This document shows positions 12,404 through 23,299 of a DNA stretch of 64,000 nucleotides, piece by piece. The notes below the pieces were generated by a model. That model was not told the origin of the DNA. It did no database searches and saw only the letters and a list, made by a program, of their open reading frames with translations. The stretch spans positions 91,006,609 through 91,070,608 of the forward strand of contig OW121854.1 of assembly GCA_933228895.1 (NCBI GenBank), written 5' to 3'. Position 1 is the first letter of the stretch, and the number at the start of each line of letters is the position of its first letter. A program made the translations under genes and the position numbers. Origin of the DNA: Platycnemis pennipes. Its lineage: Eukaryota; Arthropoda; Insecta; Odonata; Platycnemididae.

Positions 12404-12411
12404 TATAAAAG
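12404..12411 (+). promoter_or_regulatory. TATA box of upstream cuticle-type first exon
   Basis: TATAAAAG lies about 30 bp before a likely start site in CGGACAATAGTCGCAG, and 62 bp before the ATG at 12466. The 5'UTR word ACGGACA-TAGTCGCAG is shared with the promoter at 18437. Confidence 0.7.
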
Positions 12412-12465
12412 GGCGACTCACCCAACTCCAGCTACGGACAATAGTCGCAGCTACTCTATCACATC

Positions 12466-12477
12466 ATGATCTCCAAG
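12466..12477 (+). CDS. orphan mini first exon, cuticle-protein type (MISK)
   Basis: ATG-ATC-TCC-AAG is followed directly by a GTAAAG donor at 12478. This matches the architecture of the first exon of the RR-2 cuticle gene at 18522 (MISQ, then GTAAGA), including TATA box and related 5'UTR. Four-codon first exons that interrupt the signal peptide are typical of insect CPR genes. I found no second or third cuticle exon between 12478 and 18521. Either this exon splices in phase to 22052, making an alternative first exon with product start [12 protein letters not shown], or it is the stranded 5' end of a lost tandem paralogue. Both promoters look intact. Confidence 0.55.
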
Positions 12478-12819
12478 GTAAAGGATCTTCATTAAAATAT
12501 AAGAGTGAGCTATGATAACACCCAGTTTCGGTTTAAATTACGCGAAATGGTTGAATCGGATATTTATCATTCTCAAAAATGAACACACATAGTAACATAG
12601 TTCATAATATATTTAATCAATATGATTATTAACTTATATCGTCGCCAGCGAGTAAAATGAGGTCATTTACCATATTTTTCTAATAAAATAAAATAAAGTA
12701 AAATAAAAAGACACGTATTTTTCCGTTTTTTGATCCGTCAATTATTTCCCAAGTTATAAGCGGCGAAAAACTGATGTTTTTAACCCTTTCGGAAAAGTGG
12801 GCGTGGTGCAACCTCTGAC

Positions 12820-13186
12820 GTATATCGACTTCGTCCAATCACAACCGAGCCGGCGAAGCTACTTTGCCTTATCGCAATGGAGGGGAGACAGCTGACTCGG
12901 CCAATGTGAGCGATTGCGACAGCATCTGTGCGAGCAGACTTTACGAGAATCACCCTCCTCTCCCTTCCCCTCCCCTAAAAGCAGTCAAGGACGGGAGGAA
13001 AATGACGTCAATGTTATCACAGCAGTATTTTCGGTGGGCGTCACCTTTTGCTCATTTACATTTTTTATTTATGAGTGAATGATTGTGGTTAGAAGATTAA
13101 TTTTTTCACCAAAATTCTTTTTTCTTTTCCATCTAACAATTTCCTGTACAAAATTGCGATTTCGGTTCGGAGTAAACGCCCCCATT
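12820..13186. repeat. duplicated 370-bp block, copy A
   Basis: This block is near-identical to 14953-15320 in the same orientation. It shares CCAATCACAAC, a GACAGCATCTGT word, pyrimidine tract CACCCTCCTCTCCCT, TGACGTCAATGTTATCACAGC and GATTTCGGTTC. No long ORF is shared. The two copies flank the hAT element at 13301-14695. Confidence 0.8.
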
Positions 13187-13300
13187 CCATAGTTTAATGT
13201 ATTTCTACAATGACCGGACAAATCAATAGCTATCACATTACTTTGTATAAACTAATAATTTAGTGTCATTAATAACTAATTTCACGTGTCTTGTAACTAC

Positions 13301-14695
13301 CAGGGTGGCTACTGATAACCAATTTTCAAATTCCCTGACTTTTCCCTGATGGCTTTACCAATTTCCCTGACCGATCGCCAAAAGGTCTGCTTTTATCGGA
13401 ACATTTTATTTCTGCTGAATTAAATTTTCGTCAAAAGTGAGAAAATGTTAAAAGCTGAAATCAATACATTAAAAGCTGTAAGAATGAAAAAATATATGGA
13501 ACCCCCGCCCTAATGAAAAAATATATAAACCTTCAGAAGTTAAGCCCTCACACGAATCGTACACACTTTTAATACATTTTTCGCGGCCGCGTATCAGCGG
13601 CCGTGTATCGTATTTCCGGGGCCGTATATGTTTCCTTCGGTAAAACTACAAATTGACAATGTCTAATTCTTCAAGGAAGAGGTGGCGTGTCGTGGTAGTT
13701 CTGGGAAGTTGAAGATTACTGAAAAGGCATCGAAGGGAAAGTTAATGGCGAATTTATTGGCGGACTCCGGCATAGGTATCACTAAGTTACGCGAAAAGTA
13801 CAAAGCAAACACAATTTCTTGGACTGGATCAAAATCGGATGGCACGAGTTTTATAAGCGAATAGCAATTTGATTAACGTGGTCATAACCCCTTGATTGTA
13901 AGAGGGAACGAAAAATGTAAAAATATTTGTATAAACAAACAAAACGTAATCGCGCCACTAAGAGTGAAAACAGGAGCCAATTAGCAACGGGAGCGTCATA
14001 TTTAGGAATGTCATATTTGATGTGGTTTTTGACCTGACTAAATTGCTTCGAGAGGGAGCTAAGGGGGCCATTCAATAATTATGTCAAGTGTGAAAGGTGG
14101 GGAGGGGAGGAGAACTCTTCTTATGGTCTCGAGAAGGGGGGTATGGAAATCGAAGAATATCTCACGTAAGATTTTGTTTACACGTGTGATCGTACTTGTA
14201 TTACCGTTTTAATAATCATTATCTCGTATCTTTAAGACTGCAAGCATGTATTTACTTCAAGCTAGTGTGCTACAACTACCTGACAATGACCTGAGTCTCG
14301 GAAGTTAAAAAAAAAACGAGAGGTAAAATCTTCAGAAACACATAGCCTTGGATTCCTTGTGATGAGCAGAATACACGGTGATCATGAATTTTAACACTAC
14401 TAGGCAAATATCGCACTAAGGATATACACAAGGGATTCATCGTACGACTGATTCACAACTAAATAACTAAGATTCACAACTGAATAATCAACGAATTGAC
14501 GGGGCTTATGCTATGCACTTCGGCAACGGACATTAGTTTTAGTTGGTGAAATGTTTTGGTGAAATAAAGGGCGAGAAAGACTGCCCGGTAAACGTAATGG
14601 TAGAAAAATAATTAGCATTTCCTATCCCAGTTTCCCCCATACTGTTACGAGAATTCCCTGACAATTCCAGGTTTTCCCTGACGATCGCCACCCTG
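13301..14695. mobile_element. hAT-like element with 5-bp target duplication, copy 1
   Basis: The ends are CAGGGTGGCTACTG and CGATCGCCACCCTG, with subterminal TTCCCTGACTTTTCCCTGA repeats. The flanks are ACTAC at 13296-13300 and 14696-14700, a perfect 5-bp target duplication. The interior is shared with 43810-45201 at high identity and encodes no recognisable transposase, so the family is non-autonomous. An inner GGGGGCCATTCAATAATT segment (about 14064) resembles the end of another TIR family and may be nested. Confidence 0.85.
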
Positions 14696-14840
14696 ACTAC
14701 TTTTTTTCAAGGTGGTAGCAATGTGTCTCTCAGTTGCATAAGAGTAGGGTATGCCCAGAGTATATTTTGCATGCCTGAATGTTAGCAAGTGAAAACTTAC
14801 CTATTCTCACTGACTTACAATGTATGATTGGCATTGGTAC

Positions 14841-14890
14841 ATCCCCTTACCACACACCCTCGCGGTGGCTTACTTGTATTATATAGATGC
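14841..14890. repeat. dispersed short repeat, copy 3 of 3
   Basis: It carries CCCCTTACCACACACCCTCG followed by GTGGCTTACTTG and TATATAGATG, matching the copies at 7641 and 10161. Confidence 0.55.
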
Positions 14891-14952
14891 AAATCACGTA
14901 AGGTGCATTACATCGATAGTTTTACTCTAAAATTATTCTTTAACATGCCGAT

Positions 14953-15320
14953 CGGACGTTTATCGACTTCATCCAATCACAACTGAGCCCGCGAAGCTAC
15001 TTCGCCTTATCGCAAAGGGACACAGCTGACTCTGCCAATCGGAGCAGTTACGACAGCATCTGTACGAGCAGACCTTCCGAGAATCACCCTCCTCTCCCTC
15101 CCCTTCCCATAAGAGCAGTCAAGGACGGGAGGAAAGTGACGTCAATGTTATCACAGCAGCATTTTCGGTGGGCGTCACTTTTTTCTTATTTTAATTTTTG
15201 ATTTATGAATGAATGGTTGTGGTTAAAAGATTAATGTTTCCACTAAATTTCTTTTTTCGTTTCCATCTAACAATTTCGTGTACAAAATTGCGATTTCGGT
15301 TCCGAGTAAACGTCCCCATT
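14953..15320. repeat. duplicated 370-bp block, copy B
   Basis: This is a direct repeat of 12820-13186 with scattered substitutions and a few indels. It retains TGACGTCAATGTTATCACAGC and the pyrimidine tract. Confidence 0.8.
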
Positions 15321-15639
15321 AGTGATCCACCTGTTAAGATAGGCTGATATAGACATAAAATTTTACTCTAACCCCTGTCTTTTGTGTAATGTTCTTCTTC
15401 AATTCCGCAATATTTTTTACCTCACATCGTTCTATTCAAATAGCTATTCTCCTCCCTCTAACCCACAACTCAGAATAATTCCCTCTATGAAGGAGAATGT
15501 AAATCCTTCAAAATACCCTCGCCCCGTATCACGTATCCCGTCCATTTGCCTTTTCGAAAATCCCTCAGTCAACTTCCTTTCCTTCCTTACGATCTCTAGT
15601 ACTTCCCCGTTCTTCTCTCCTTCCGTCATGCACCTGCTC

Positions 15640-16260
15640 CATATTCACATTTAAAAGACCTAAGTCTGTTTATATCTTCATATCTAAAAACCTAAGTCTG
15701 TTTATATCTTCTTCTAATACTTACTATTATGTTTCGGCACCACACAAGACTACGCTCCACATCCAACTTTTCACTTGTATTTTCTTTACGCTAATTATAC
15801 TTAACGATTCGGTCTTTAAGTCTCTTCTAAGACTTAACACTTTCACCAACGCGATTCTACTTCGAACTGCGGTGCTTCTATACCCCTTTTCCTCCTAGAT
15901 ACTCTTCAGGGAGCTAAATCGCTCCACCTGATGTAGCTTGTGACTTCCTAATTTTAAATCTAATCAGACCCGCTGTGTTCTGAAATATATCATATTCTTC
16001 GTTTTCTTAAAGCTTAACTTCATTCCATATTCGCTTTACTTTTATAACGATTCTAGTATATTTTTGTAACGAATCTAGCGTTGCCTGACTAGCTTTTGAT
16101 CATCTGCGAGACTTACTAACTTAGTCAACTTTCCTCCTGCATCAAGCCCATCCCACGCCTCTCTCAAAGTTTCCTCCAAATATTTGTTGAACGGTACCAG
16201 TGATAACAGACAGCCCTGCCTAGCCTCCTGCCTCATATACCGCCCATTTCGATTTCCCAT
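15640..16260 (-). mobile_element. non-LTR retrotransposon reverse transcriptase remnant
   Basis: The minus strand at 16260-16075 encodes EARQGCLLSLVPFNKYLEET, then REAWDGLDAGGKL and a LADDQ box. This is the RT palm region in which (F)ADD carries catalytic aspartates. Downstream at about 15770-15725 in another frame is SWMWSVVLCGAET, the conserved post-RT motif of such elements. Frameshifts and stops between these blocks make it a dead fragment. A direct repeat CCTAAGTCTGTTTATATCTTC (15658, 15692) lies at its 3' side. Confidence 0.75.
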
Positions 16261-17449
16261 CTGCTACTCTATTAAATTATTCAGATCGCAATAACAAGGG
16301 AATTATTTAATAAGGTTAAAACTTACTAAATAATCCACTTTAAAATAATTATCAAGTCTCCATCTGCTATCAAAGAAGGTTTTTTCCAGAGACAAATTCC
16401 CCAGTGAGCACCTGCACACATATGGGACGATACTTGATGAGGCAAAGTTAATTTTACGTTTGCTAAAAATTCCGTGTATTTATTAGATAGTCTTACATAC
16501 ACCACTAAAAACTCGATGAAGATTTCCAGAATGCACACATTCACATCAAATACGTGCATATTTCTTTGAATGTGCGTGACGTTTTGAAGAAGCTTTGTTG
16601 AAGGCACATTCAAGGTTTTAAGAATAACATGTTACATGTACAGATAATGTGATCCTTCTGACGGCTCAAGATTGACCGGAGTCCTTTGTACTAATAAGTA
16701 CTATTTCTCTCAAATTAGTGAGCATAGAAGGATAAGAATACACAAAATGTTCTGATTAGGGTTTTTGAAACTACTTTTATTTTCCGTTTGATGAAAATGC
16801 AAAACTTTATGGAGGTTGAGCGCAGAATAAAATCAATTAGTCAGGAACTGGACACCTACCGTTTCAAATAAACTTTATTTCGACCGTCGTATAACTGATT
16901 ACTATTTATAGGCTCACGTTATCCCAAACAGTAAGTATCTGGTATTACAAAGGCAAAATGGTTTAACGTACGTATGCAGGTTATGATGTTCGAATAGCCT
17001 CAGTTTAACGCCCGACAAAAACCCGTTATCAGTACGAACAAGAAGTGGCGCAGGAGCAGAAAATTAGCAAAAATTACAGAAAGGATGGAGAAAAAGAACG
17101 CTGGAAGGGTTATGAAGAGAAAAGAATCGGCACTATAATTTTTCAAAGCTTCCACACTTCCCCTTCCGAATTGGAGTAAATGGGGATATTTTTAGAATGC
17201 ATATTCTCACGAGAAAACGTTCGCTGCGTGAACGTTGCTGAAGGATTTAGATTGAAAGTTTAAAACTACCGAAAGTTTTTCCCAGACGGAGATCTAACTA
17301 GTGAAAAATCTCTTTACCATTTAGAGATCACTTCCTTCGAGAAGTAGTAAACACTGAGAGCAGAAGGAGGGGGATTAATAAGGATTCCCCAGTCAAACAC
17401 TGATTGTCTGCATTTTGTACAATGGATGTTTATATAAAATTAACAAGTA
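16261..17449. other. gene-free stretch
   Basis: AT-rich sequence with only short ORFs and no recognised repeat ends or host exons. Confidence 0.4.
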
Positions 17450-17790
17450 ATCAGAGACCTTGATATGCAGCGTGCCTTCGAAACGGAGACATGGAGTCTT
17501 GGGAAACATGTCGAGAAAAGATCGGAATCTTTACAAATGTGCAGGATAGAGAAAGTTCGATGGACGGAAAGAACGAATGAGGTGTTGGACATGGTTTGGG
17601 AGGTAAGAAGATTGCTGGGAAAAAATTAGGAGATGACAAAGTAGTTGGATTAAATAGGCACTTAAAAAATGGAATGTTGGGCATTGAAGGCAAAATGCTG
17701 GCTGAAACGAGGAAGAAAAAGAAAAGGTATAATGGATAGTTTTAAGAAAACCGATCTGAAGAGAAAAATAGCGTCAGGAAGGAGCCATTA
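17450..17790 (+). mobile_element. non-LTR retrotransposon C-terminal remnant
   Basis: Broken + strand frames show VRWTERTNEVLDMV, then RRLLGKN and LKNGMLGIEGKMLAETRKR. These correspond to the post-RT part of RTE/CR1-like ORF2 (W-x-D/E-R-x-T-N-E-E-V-L ... GH-x-L-R-x-NG-x-L ... EG-x-x-x-G-x-R). Stops and frameshifts are frequent. Confidence 0.6.
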
Positions 17791-17791
17791 G

Positions 17792-18125
17792 GGGACTGGG
17801 TTGGTGCGGTGGCTAGACTAACGGCCTCCCATCCCGAGGTCCCGGGTTCGATTACCGGCAGTGGCGGCTTTTTCAGTGGCATACTGGTCCCTACTTGAGT
17901 GCCTAGTGAAGGGCATTTCAGGTTCAGTACTCCGTCCGTCGGATGGGACGTTAAGCCGTGGTCCCTTTGGCACCTGTCGTTAAAATTAGGCTAATGCCGA
18001 CGTCGGATTTCTCCCCAGCCTTCCTCTGTTCTCTGAAAACTCCTACCATTACACAATCACCCACCTATCCTAAACGGCGCAAATGACCTCAGCTGTCGGT
18101 CGCCTCCCATGAATAACTAACTAGG
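17792..18125 (+). mobile_element. tRNA-derived SINE, family 1 copy B
   Basis: The A-box-like GGTGCGGTGGCTAGACTA (about 17803) is followed by B-box GGGTTCGATTACCGG, then GAAGGGCATTTCAGGTTCAG and TTAAGCCGTGGTCCCTTTGG. The 3' tail is AATAACTAACTA. This copy is longer and better preserved than the one at 9500, and lies 0.3 kb upstream of the cuticle promoter. Confidence 0.85.
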
Positions 18126-18436
18126 AGCCATCACATGAATTTAATGCAAAGAAGAGTCCATTAAATACTATCTCAACTGGTAGAAAAATACCTATCAAGC
18201 AATTAAAATCGCTCTATATTTAAGTTATTTATTAAAATCAAATTACTCGTCGTCTTCCTCAATCATTAACGAATGCCCTTCACAAACCGAAACCCTGCTC
18301 ATTCAGGCCCGTCCACTTTACACTTGAGCAACGATACATGTGGCCCCGCCTTATTCCCTCGTGCGAATCCGTAAATTAGTCACGATGCGCCATCGTATGC
18401 CGAAACTATAGCAACTCATGTGGAAAGCCCGGCGGG

Positions 18437-18444
18437 TATATAAG
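18437..18444 (+). promoter_or_regulatory. TATA box of the RR-2 cuticle gene
   Basis: TATATAAG lies in a locally GC-rich context, about 33 bp upstream of a plausible initiator (ATCAAAC, about 18470) and 85 bp upstream of the ATG. Strong TATA promoters are usual for abundantly and transiently expressed cuticle genes. Confidence 0.75.
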
Positions 18445-18521
18445 TGCGGGGCCACCGGAGACCTGTACATCAAACACCCGAAGCCAACAACGGACATCAG
18501 TCGCAGATAATAACCACCACC

Positions 18522-18533
18522 ATGATCTCCCAG
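18522..18533 (+). CDS. RR-2 cuticle gene exon 1
   Basis: Four codons (MISQ), then donor GTAAGA. The intron interrupts the signal peptide, the usual CPR gene architecture. Confidence 0.88.
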
Positions 18534-21500
18534 GTAAGAACATCATCCACCTAAAACCCAACATTTTTCGTTGAGATAGAAGTTAAAGTTGATGTGAAAT
18601 GAAGACAAGAGAGAAAATTCTGGAATTGGTAGGGGAGAAAAGGAAGCTGTTTGAATAAATCAGGAGACAATATGCGTGCGTAGGTAATAAATGAGCCAGG
18701 GTGTTTTTGATAGTGAGTAGCACCAGCGAAGTTCGGAAGAGGATTGTCCCAACGGAAGAGGTGTTTATTCGTAAGGAGAGAAATATTTACAGGGTCGCTG
18801 AGTAGGGGAGTTAGAAGAAGTCTAATTTGGAGTCTGGCATGGAAATGATCCGAATGTGGACTTAAAAGAAGGGTTGAAAATAAACTTCGGACTCCTGACG
18901 CTTGGGTGCGAAGGGTGATGGAGAAGTTAAGGTGGATGGAAAGGAAGACGATCAGAAAGTGCAGGGAGGAAAGGAAGTATTTTGAAGTTATTAGGAGAAA
19001 TTCAGTGGTTGGAATGGGTATCACACGTGTTTTTAAGGTCATGATTAAGGGAAAATATTGATTGGGACAGATATGGGAAGGAAAATAAAAGGAGGTTTGG
19101 ATGGAATGATGAAAAGTAGGAAAAACGCTTATCTAAAGAAGAATACCACGTAAAGGACTGGCGTTCCTAACCTCATGATATTATTTTAAAGCGTTTCATG
19201 CTCTGCTAAATCTACCTAACAGGTATAACACATACAATATTAAAGTGTGGCTTGCCAATCATTTTAAGCATGGGAATAGGAGAGTCAGGGTTCTAAGCAA
19301 CTACTTAACGTACTAAACTGAGAGAATTGGTCACACCAATTACACGTACGAAGCGCAAAGTTTGTCTCGGTTTCCCTTGAAAACTTCATTTCAACTGCAA
19401 ACTACCATATTTTATCCGTTAAAGGGAGCTAATAGAATGACGATTCGATAATAAAGGGGAGAAAGTGTAGAAGTGCCCTTAGAAGAATCCGACAAAAAAC
19501 GATACGAATAATTTGTGCTAAAGTAATTCACGGCGAACCAGAACTCATCTCCTACGTCATAAAAATATATTCTGGGTGGCTAAAGACTTTAAATAAATTA
19601 TGCAGCTTGATCCCCAGTAAAACTGTCGTTTATACACTGTGTGATACGACAAATACATACAATAATGCGCAACAATGAATATCGTATACGAATCCTCTAT
19701 AGAGGATTAAATGAAAGTTTATTTTTGCAATAAAAAATAGACAAATCCAAAATTGACTACAGTGGTTTCTTCTGTAGCCATAGGTACTCCATGTAAGGTC
19801 TAATTACATTCAAGGTAGAATTCTATACAAAATAATCACAAAGAATACGATACGATCACGAAACCAATGGTAATCGTGGAACTGTCAATATAACAATGTT
19901 ACTATCTAAAAGAGAACCTAAGTCAAAGGATATATATTAGTGATGGACGGATCCAGGTTTTTTGTCGGATCCGGATCCTTGCCTGGGTTTTGGATCTTTA
20001 TCTCGGTTTCGGATCCTTAGTTTCAGATACTCGATTCTGATTTACAAAACCTAGATTTTTAAAAAAATATATAAATACAGCAACAATAGAATTACCAAAA
20101 AAGTGAATTTATTGTCGAAAAACTCAACCTCCTATCACCTATGTGGATAATATTTTCCTGGATCAAGATTTACGGATGCAATAACTATATCTTAATACTT
20201 CTAATATAAAGATCAACTTCCTTACCACATACTCATCATGCAATACATTTTTGAAAGCTGTACAACTATTCTTTAGAGTGCAGTTAAAAGAAACATTGTA
20301 AGTTTATTTTCATTAATAAAGGAATTATTTTCCAATTATTAATCAAATCCTTGAATGCTTTCAAATTCTTTTTTAGAAACACAAAATATTTTAATGCGGC
20401 CAAGAGATTCCATTTATGGAATATCCGGGGATTCCATTTTTAAGACGAAAAAATTATTATAGAATATTTCAAGCTGCTAAACTAGTAATTTTGCAATGTC
20501 TCATTAATAATAACCTTTAAAATGAAATTTGAGAATTTTTTACTCCTAAGGAGAGGTTGTGTAACTCTGATCTTGAAATGAGATTAGCCGTTTTTCATGC
20601 TACTAGAAGCAAAAATTAAAAAAGTCTCGGATTTTTTCTCCATTGGCTAGGGTTTGCAAGAAAAAAGTAGAATGGCATGTGGGGAGCATGTATTCTCCAA
20701 AATCATATAAGCCGACAATAGCAGAGTGGGGTAGTGGACTGCAGCTAATGAAGTTCGATTCTTATCGTTGTTTAAAATTTTTCTTTCAGCCATTGAATCA
20801 AAAAATTTATCATCCTTCATTTCCAACCTTTGTGTGTGAATACTGACTTATTTGTACTTCTATTGTTTAAACTAGATTTATAAATGCGTTGCTAAAAATG
20901 CATGGGAAAGTTAACGTAATGATTCCACGATTTAATTCTGCAATAAAAATTTTTTCCAATCATTTCACTGACGCCAAATTTTTTTATTTTTTTGACTTAT
21001 AAATTGACATGAAATTTCTGATAATCCACTTTTTTAACTGCCTACTTGCATTACCCTACGAATACAGAACAGCCTGTATTCCTAGGTAGTGTTAAGGATC
21101 GAACTCGCGACCGGCAGTACACTAGCCCTAATTTTTAACAACTACGCTATCATAGGTTCACGGGAATCTGGCGAATGTAGGCGACCCGCGTTACATTCGG
21201 CTTTATTTTTTTCTCGCGCAACCGGGCGTATGGAGAAAAAATTCACGAGTATTTTTTTATTTTTTTTTGTGGCACGAAAAAAATCTTCTTCTCATTTCGT
21301 GACCGAGTTACACACCCTCTCCTTGTCAGTTTCTACCATACGTACATTCCATTCGCGGGGCTCATCGATCACTAAGCCGCGAAATTTTAAAATCTCCGAT
21401 CCGGATCTGAAATTTTACTTTCTTCGGATATGATTTCAGTAGCGAATGAAATGAAAGACCCGTGGATCCGACCCGACCATCCTTAATTTATTAATGGTAC

Positions 21501-23008
21501 ATTTGTAAATCTAATTTAAACAACAAAAGTATAATAAAGTGAGTATTCAGATTAAATGGTTTGAAATTGAAGATGATAACATTTTCGATGCAATGACTGA
21601 AAGAAAAAATTAAACTGTGATAGGGATCGAACTTCGCACAGTACACTAGCTCTCGTTGTTTGCCTGATCCCGGCGAATGTAGGCTACCCCGCGTGACATC
21701 CTACGTATTTTTTCTAGCGATACCGGGGTAATGGGGAAAAAAGTCATATTTCTTCATTTTGCTTCTAGTAGCACGGGAACATTTTCATCTAATTTCGTGA
21801 CCTGAGTTACACATCCTCTTCTTGTCAATATCTACCGCAACTACATTCCATTCACGGGGAGCTTCGATCGCTAAGCCGCGAAAATTTAAAAATCTAGGAT
21901 CCGGATCCGATTTTACTCCGTGTCTTTGGATCCGAATCCGGAACCGAAAACATGAAAGATCCGCGGATCTTTGGATCCGACGGATCCGATCCGGCCATCA
22001 CTAATATATATACCTTTTACACATTATATTACACATATATTTTCTTTCCAGGTTGTACTCTTCGCTTGCCTCGCAATATCCACCTTAGCGTTCCCTGAAG
22101 GACAACATGACGGTGAAGGACATTTGGATTACCACGTAAGTATTAAAAATAAAACACTATAAATTCGGAGCTTGTCCAAATATTTCCATGTGGAGATAAA
22201 ATTTCGTAAAAAAAAGTCGTATCATACTGTGGATTTCAAAATATCTCGTCAAATAATTTTAAGTCAATTTTTATTTCATCGATTCGTACCCTCGAGGGTA
22301 CGATCGTATCTAGTGATCCTTTCATTTCAAAGTAAATACGGGATATTTCCGTAATTCAATTTATAAATTATTTCATCCAATTCAGGTAAACTAAATACCA
22401 AAGAATAATTAATAATCCTAAGCTTGTAAGAATATTTGTCAACCGTTGTCTTTTTTAACTAGAATAATGCAGCGAAAACCCGTCGTGGTGCAAAATGTAG
22501 CACATCAGCACCACTGAAACTTTCGTTCGAATATCATATCATTATTATCCTTTCCCAAAACTAATAATTATGAAGTTTAAAAATACGCAAAAATATTAAT
22601 TATTATCACTCCCTTTTCTCTTATCAGGCCTACCCGAAATATGAATTCGACTACGGCGTGAGTGACTCCAAAACTGGAGACAAGAAGAACCAGTGGGAGG
22701 CCAGAGATGGTGACGTAGTGAAGGGTGCCTACAGTCTCCACGAAGCCGACGGCACCACCAGGGTTGTCGAGTACACCGCCGACAAGCACCATGGGTTCAA
22801 CGCCCTGGTCAAGCGACTCGGCCACGCGGTGCACCCGCACCAATACGCAACAATCCAGCACCACGAAATCCCTGCTCACGGCCTCACCGGACACAATACT
22901 GGTGCTGCCGTCTATGGAGATCTCCCGGCTGGAGGTCAATTTGCTGACGGGTCATCTTACTTAAACGGGAAAAACATTGCCCTGAACTACGGAGGGTACT
23001 ACCACTGA
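18522..23008 (+). CDS. RR-2 cuticular protein (CPR family), 3 exons
   Basis: This is a structural protein of the exoskeleton, secreted by epidermal cells and bound to chitin. Join exons 18522-18533, 22052-22135 and 22628-23008 (4, 28 and 126 codons, then TGA); 158 aa. Residues 1-18 ([18 protein letters not shown]) form a signal peptide. Residues about 35-97 form the extended Rebers-Riddiford RR-2 domain with [34 protein letters not shown] and [10 protein letters not shown], in which the spaced aromatics are the chitin-binding residues. The tail is rich in His, Gly and Ala and ends NYGGYYH. RR-2 proteins typically occur in hard cuticle. The start is fixed by a good context (CACCATGA), the TATA box and the matched splice phase. 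Intron 1 (3.5 kb) contains LINE debris and a 2-kb DNA transposon. Confidence 0.93.
18590..19170 (+). mobile_element. non-LTR retrotransposon C-terminal remnants, in cuticle intron 1
   Basis: Two overlapping partial copies of the same post-RT region are visible. A short one (about 18595-18660, [13 protein letters not shown]) precedes a longer one (about 18880-19165) with [11 protein letters not shown], a VVGMGHTR-like segment across a frameshift, [18 protein letters not shown] and KKEYHVKDW. Frames are broken throughout. The long minus-strand ORF over 18551-19042 is only its antisense. Confidence 0.65.
19171..19937. other. intron 1 sequence without recognisable elements
   Basis: AT-rich intronic sequence between LINE remnants and the hAT-like insertion. 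I see no ORF or repeat ends. Confidence 0.5.
19938..22003. mobile_element. hAT-like element, GGATCC family, intact ends with 8-bp TSD
   Basis: It is inserted in intron 1 of the cuticle gene. The left end is TAGTGATGGACGGATCC and the right end GGATCCGATCCGGCCATCACTA. Perfect ATATATAT duplications flank it at 19930-19937 and 22004-22011 (the target is itself simple-sequence). The subterminal regions are packed with GGATCC/GATCCG words. The inside carries three tRNA-like B-box stretches (about 20755; minus strand about 21090 and 21625) and a second internal set of GATCC-rich ends near 21460-21485, so the interior is composite. No transposase is visible. The right 1.3 kb is homologous to 56041-57287. 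Confidence 0.8.
22052..22135 (+). CDS. RR-2 cuticle gene exon 2
   Basis: The acceptor TTTCTTTCCAG ends at 22051, and donor GTAAGT starts at 22136. It encodes [20 protein letters not shown] and GEGHLDYH, which are the rest of the signal peptide and the N-terminal linker. It lies only 48 bp downstream of the transposon's right end. Confidence 0.9.
22628..23008 (+). CDS. RR-2 cuticle gene exon 3 (chitin-binding domain)
   Basis: The acceptor CTCTTATCAG ends at 22627. The exon encodes 126 residues and ends in TGA at 23006. It contains the whole RR-2 domain. Third positions are markedly G/C rich compared with flanking DNA, consistent with selection on a highly expressed gene. Confidence 0.95.
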   Translation, partial: AYPKYEFDYGVSDSKTGDKKNQWEARDGDVVKGAYSLHEADGTTRVVEYTADKHHGFNALVKRLGHAVHPHQYATIQHHEIPAHGLTGHNTGAAVYGDLPAGGQFADGSSYLNGKNIALNYGGYYH

Positions 23009-23282
23009 ACGACCTCAAAATATTGAGAGTAGGAGATTTCCAGTCTGAGATAAAATCTATGCGCGATGCACAACCGTTTTTCTTGGACTGTAATTCTCCG
23101 AACAGTCTTCTGAGGATAAGGAGATAGACGGTATCGGATTCCTTGCCGAAGACAAAATGCATTTGCTGATCCAAGTCGCATACTGATAATCGTTCTGAAT
23201 TCTTACGTATTTGTCATCACTAATTGGACATTCATATCATGTATAATGTAATGCTTCCATGAAAATGACTTGATGGGATAAT

Positions 23283-23288
23283 AATAAA
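23283..23288 (+). terminator. polyadenylation signal of the cuticle gene
   Basis: AATAAA lies 275 bp after the stop codon, in an AT-rich 3'UTR. Confidence 0.7.
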
Positions 23289-23299
23289 GAATTATAAAA

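Noticed and set aside
18551..19042. 163-codon minus-strand ORF in cuticle intron 1
   Set aside because: It is antisense to a degraded LINE ORF2 fragment and has no motif of its own.
22577..22939. 120-codon minus-strand ORF over cuticle exon 3
   Set aside because: Shadow of the RR-2 exon, whose + strand reading has clear family motifs, a splice site and a stop.
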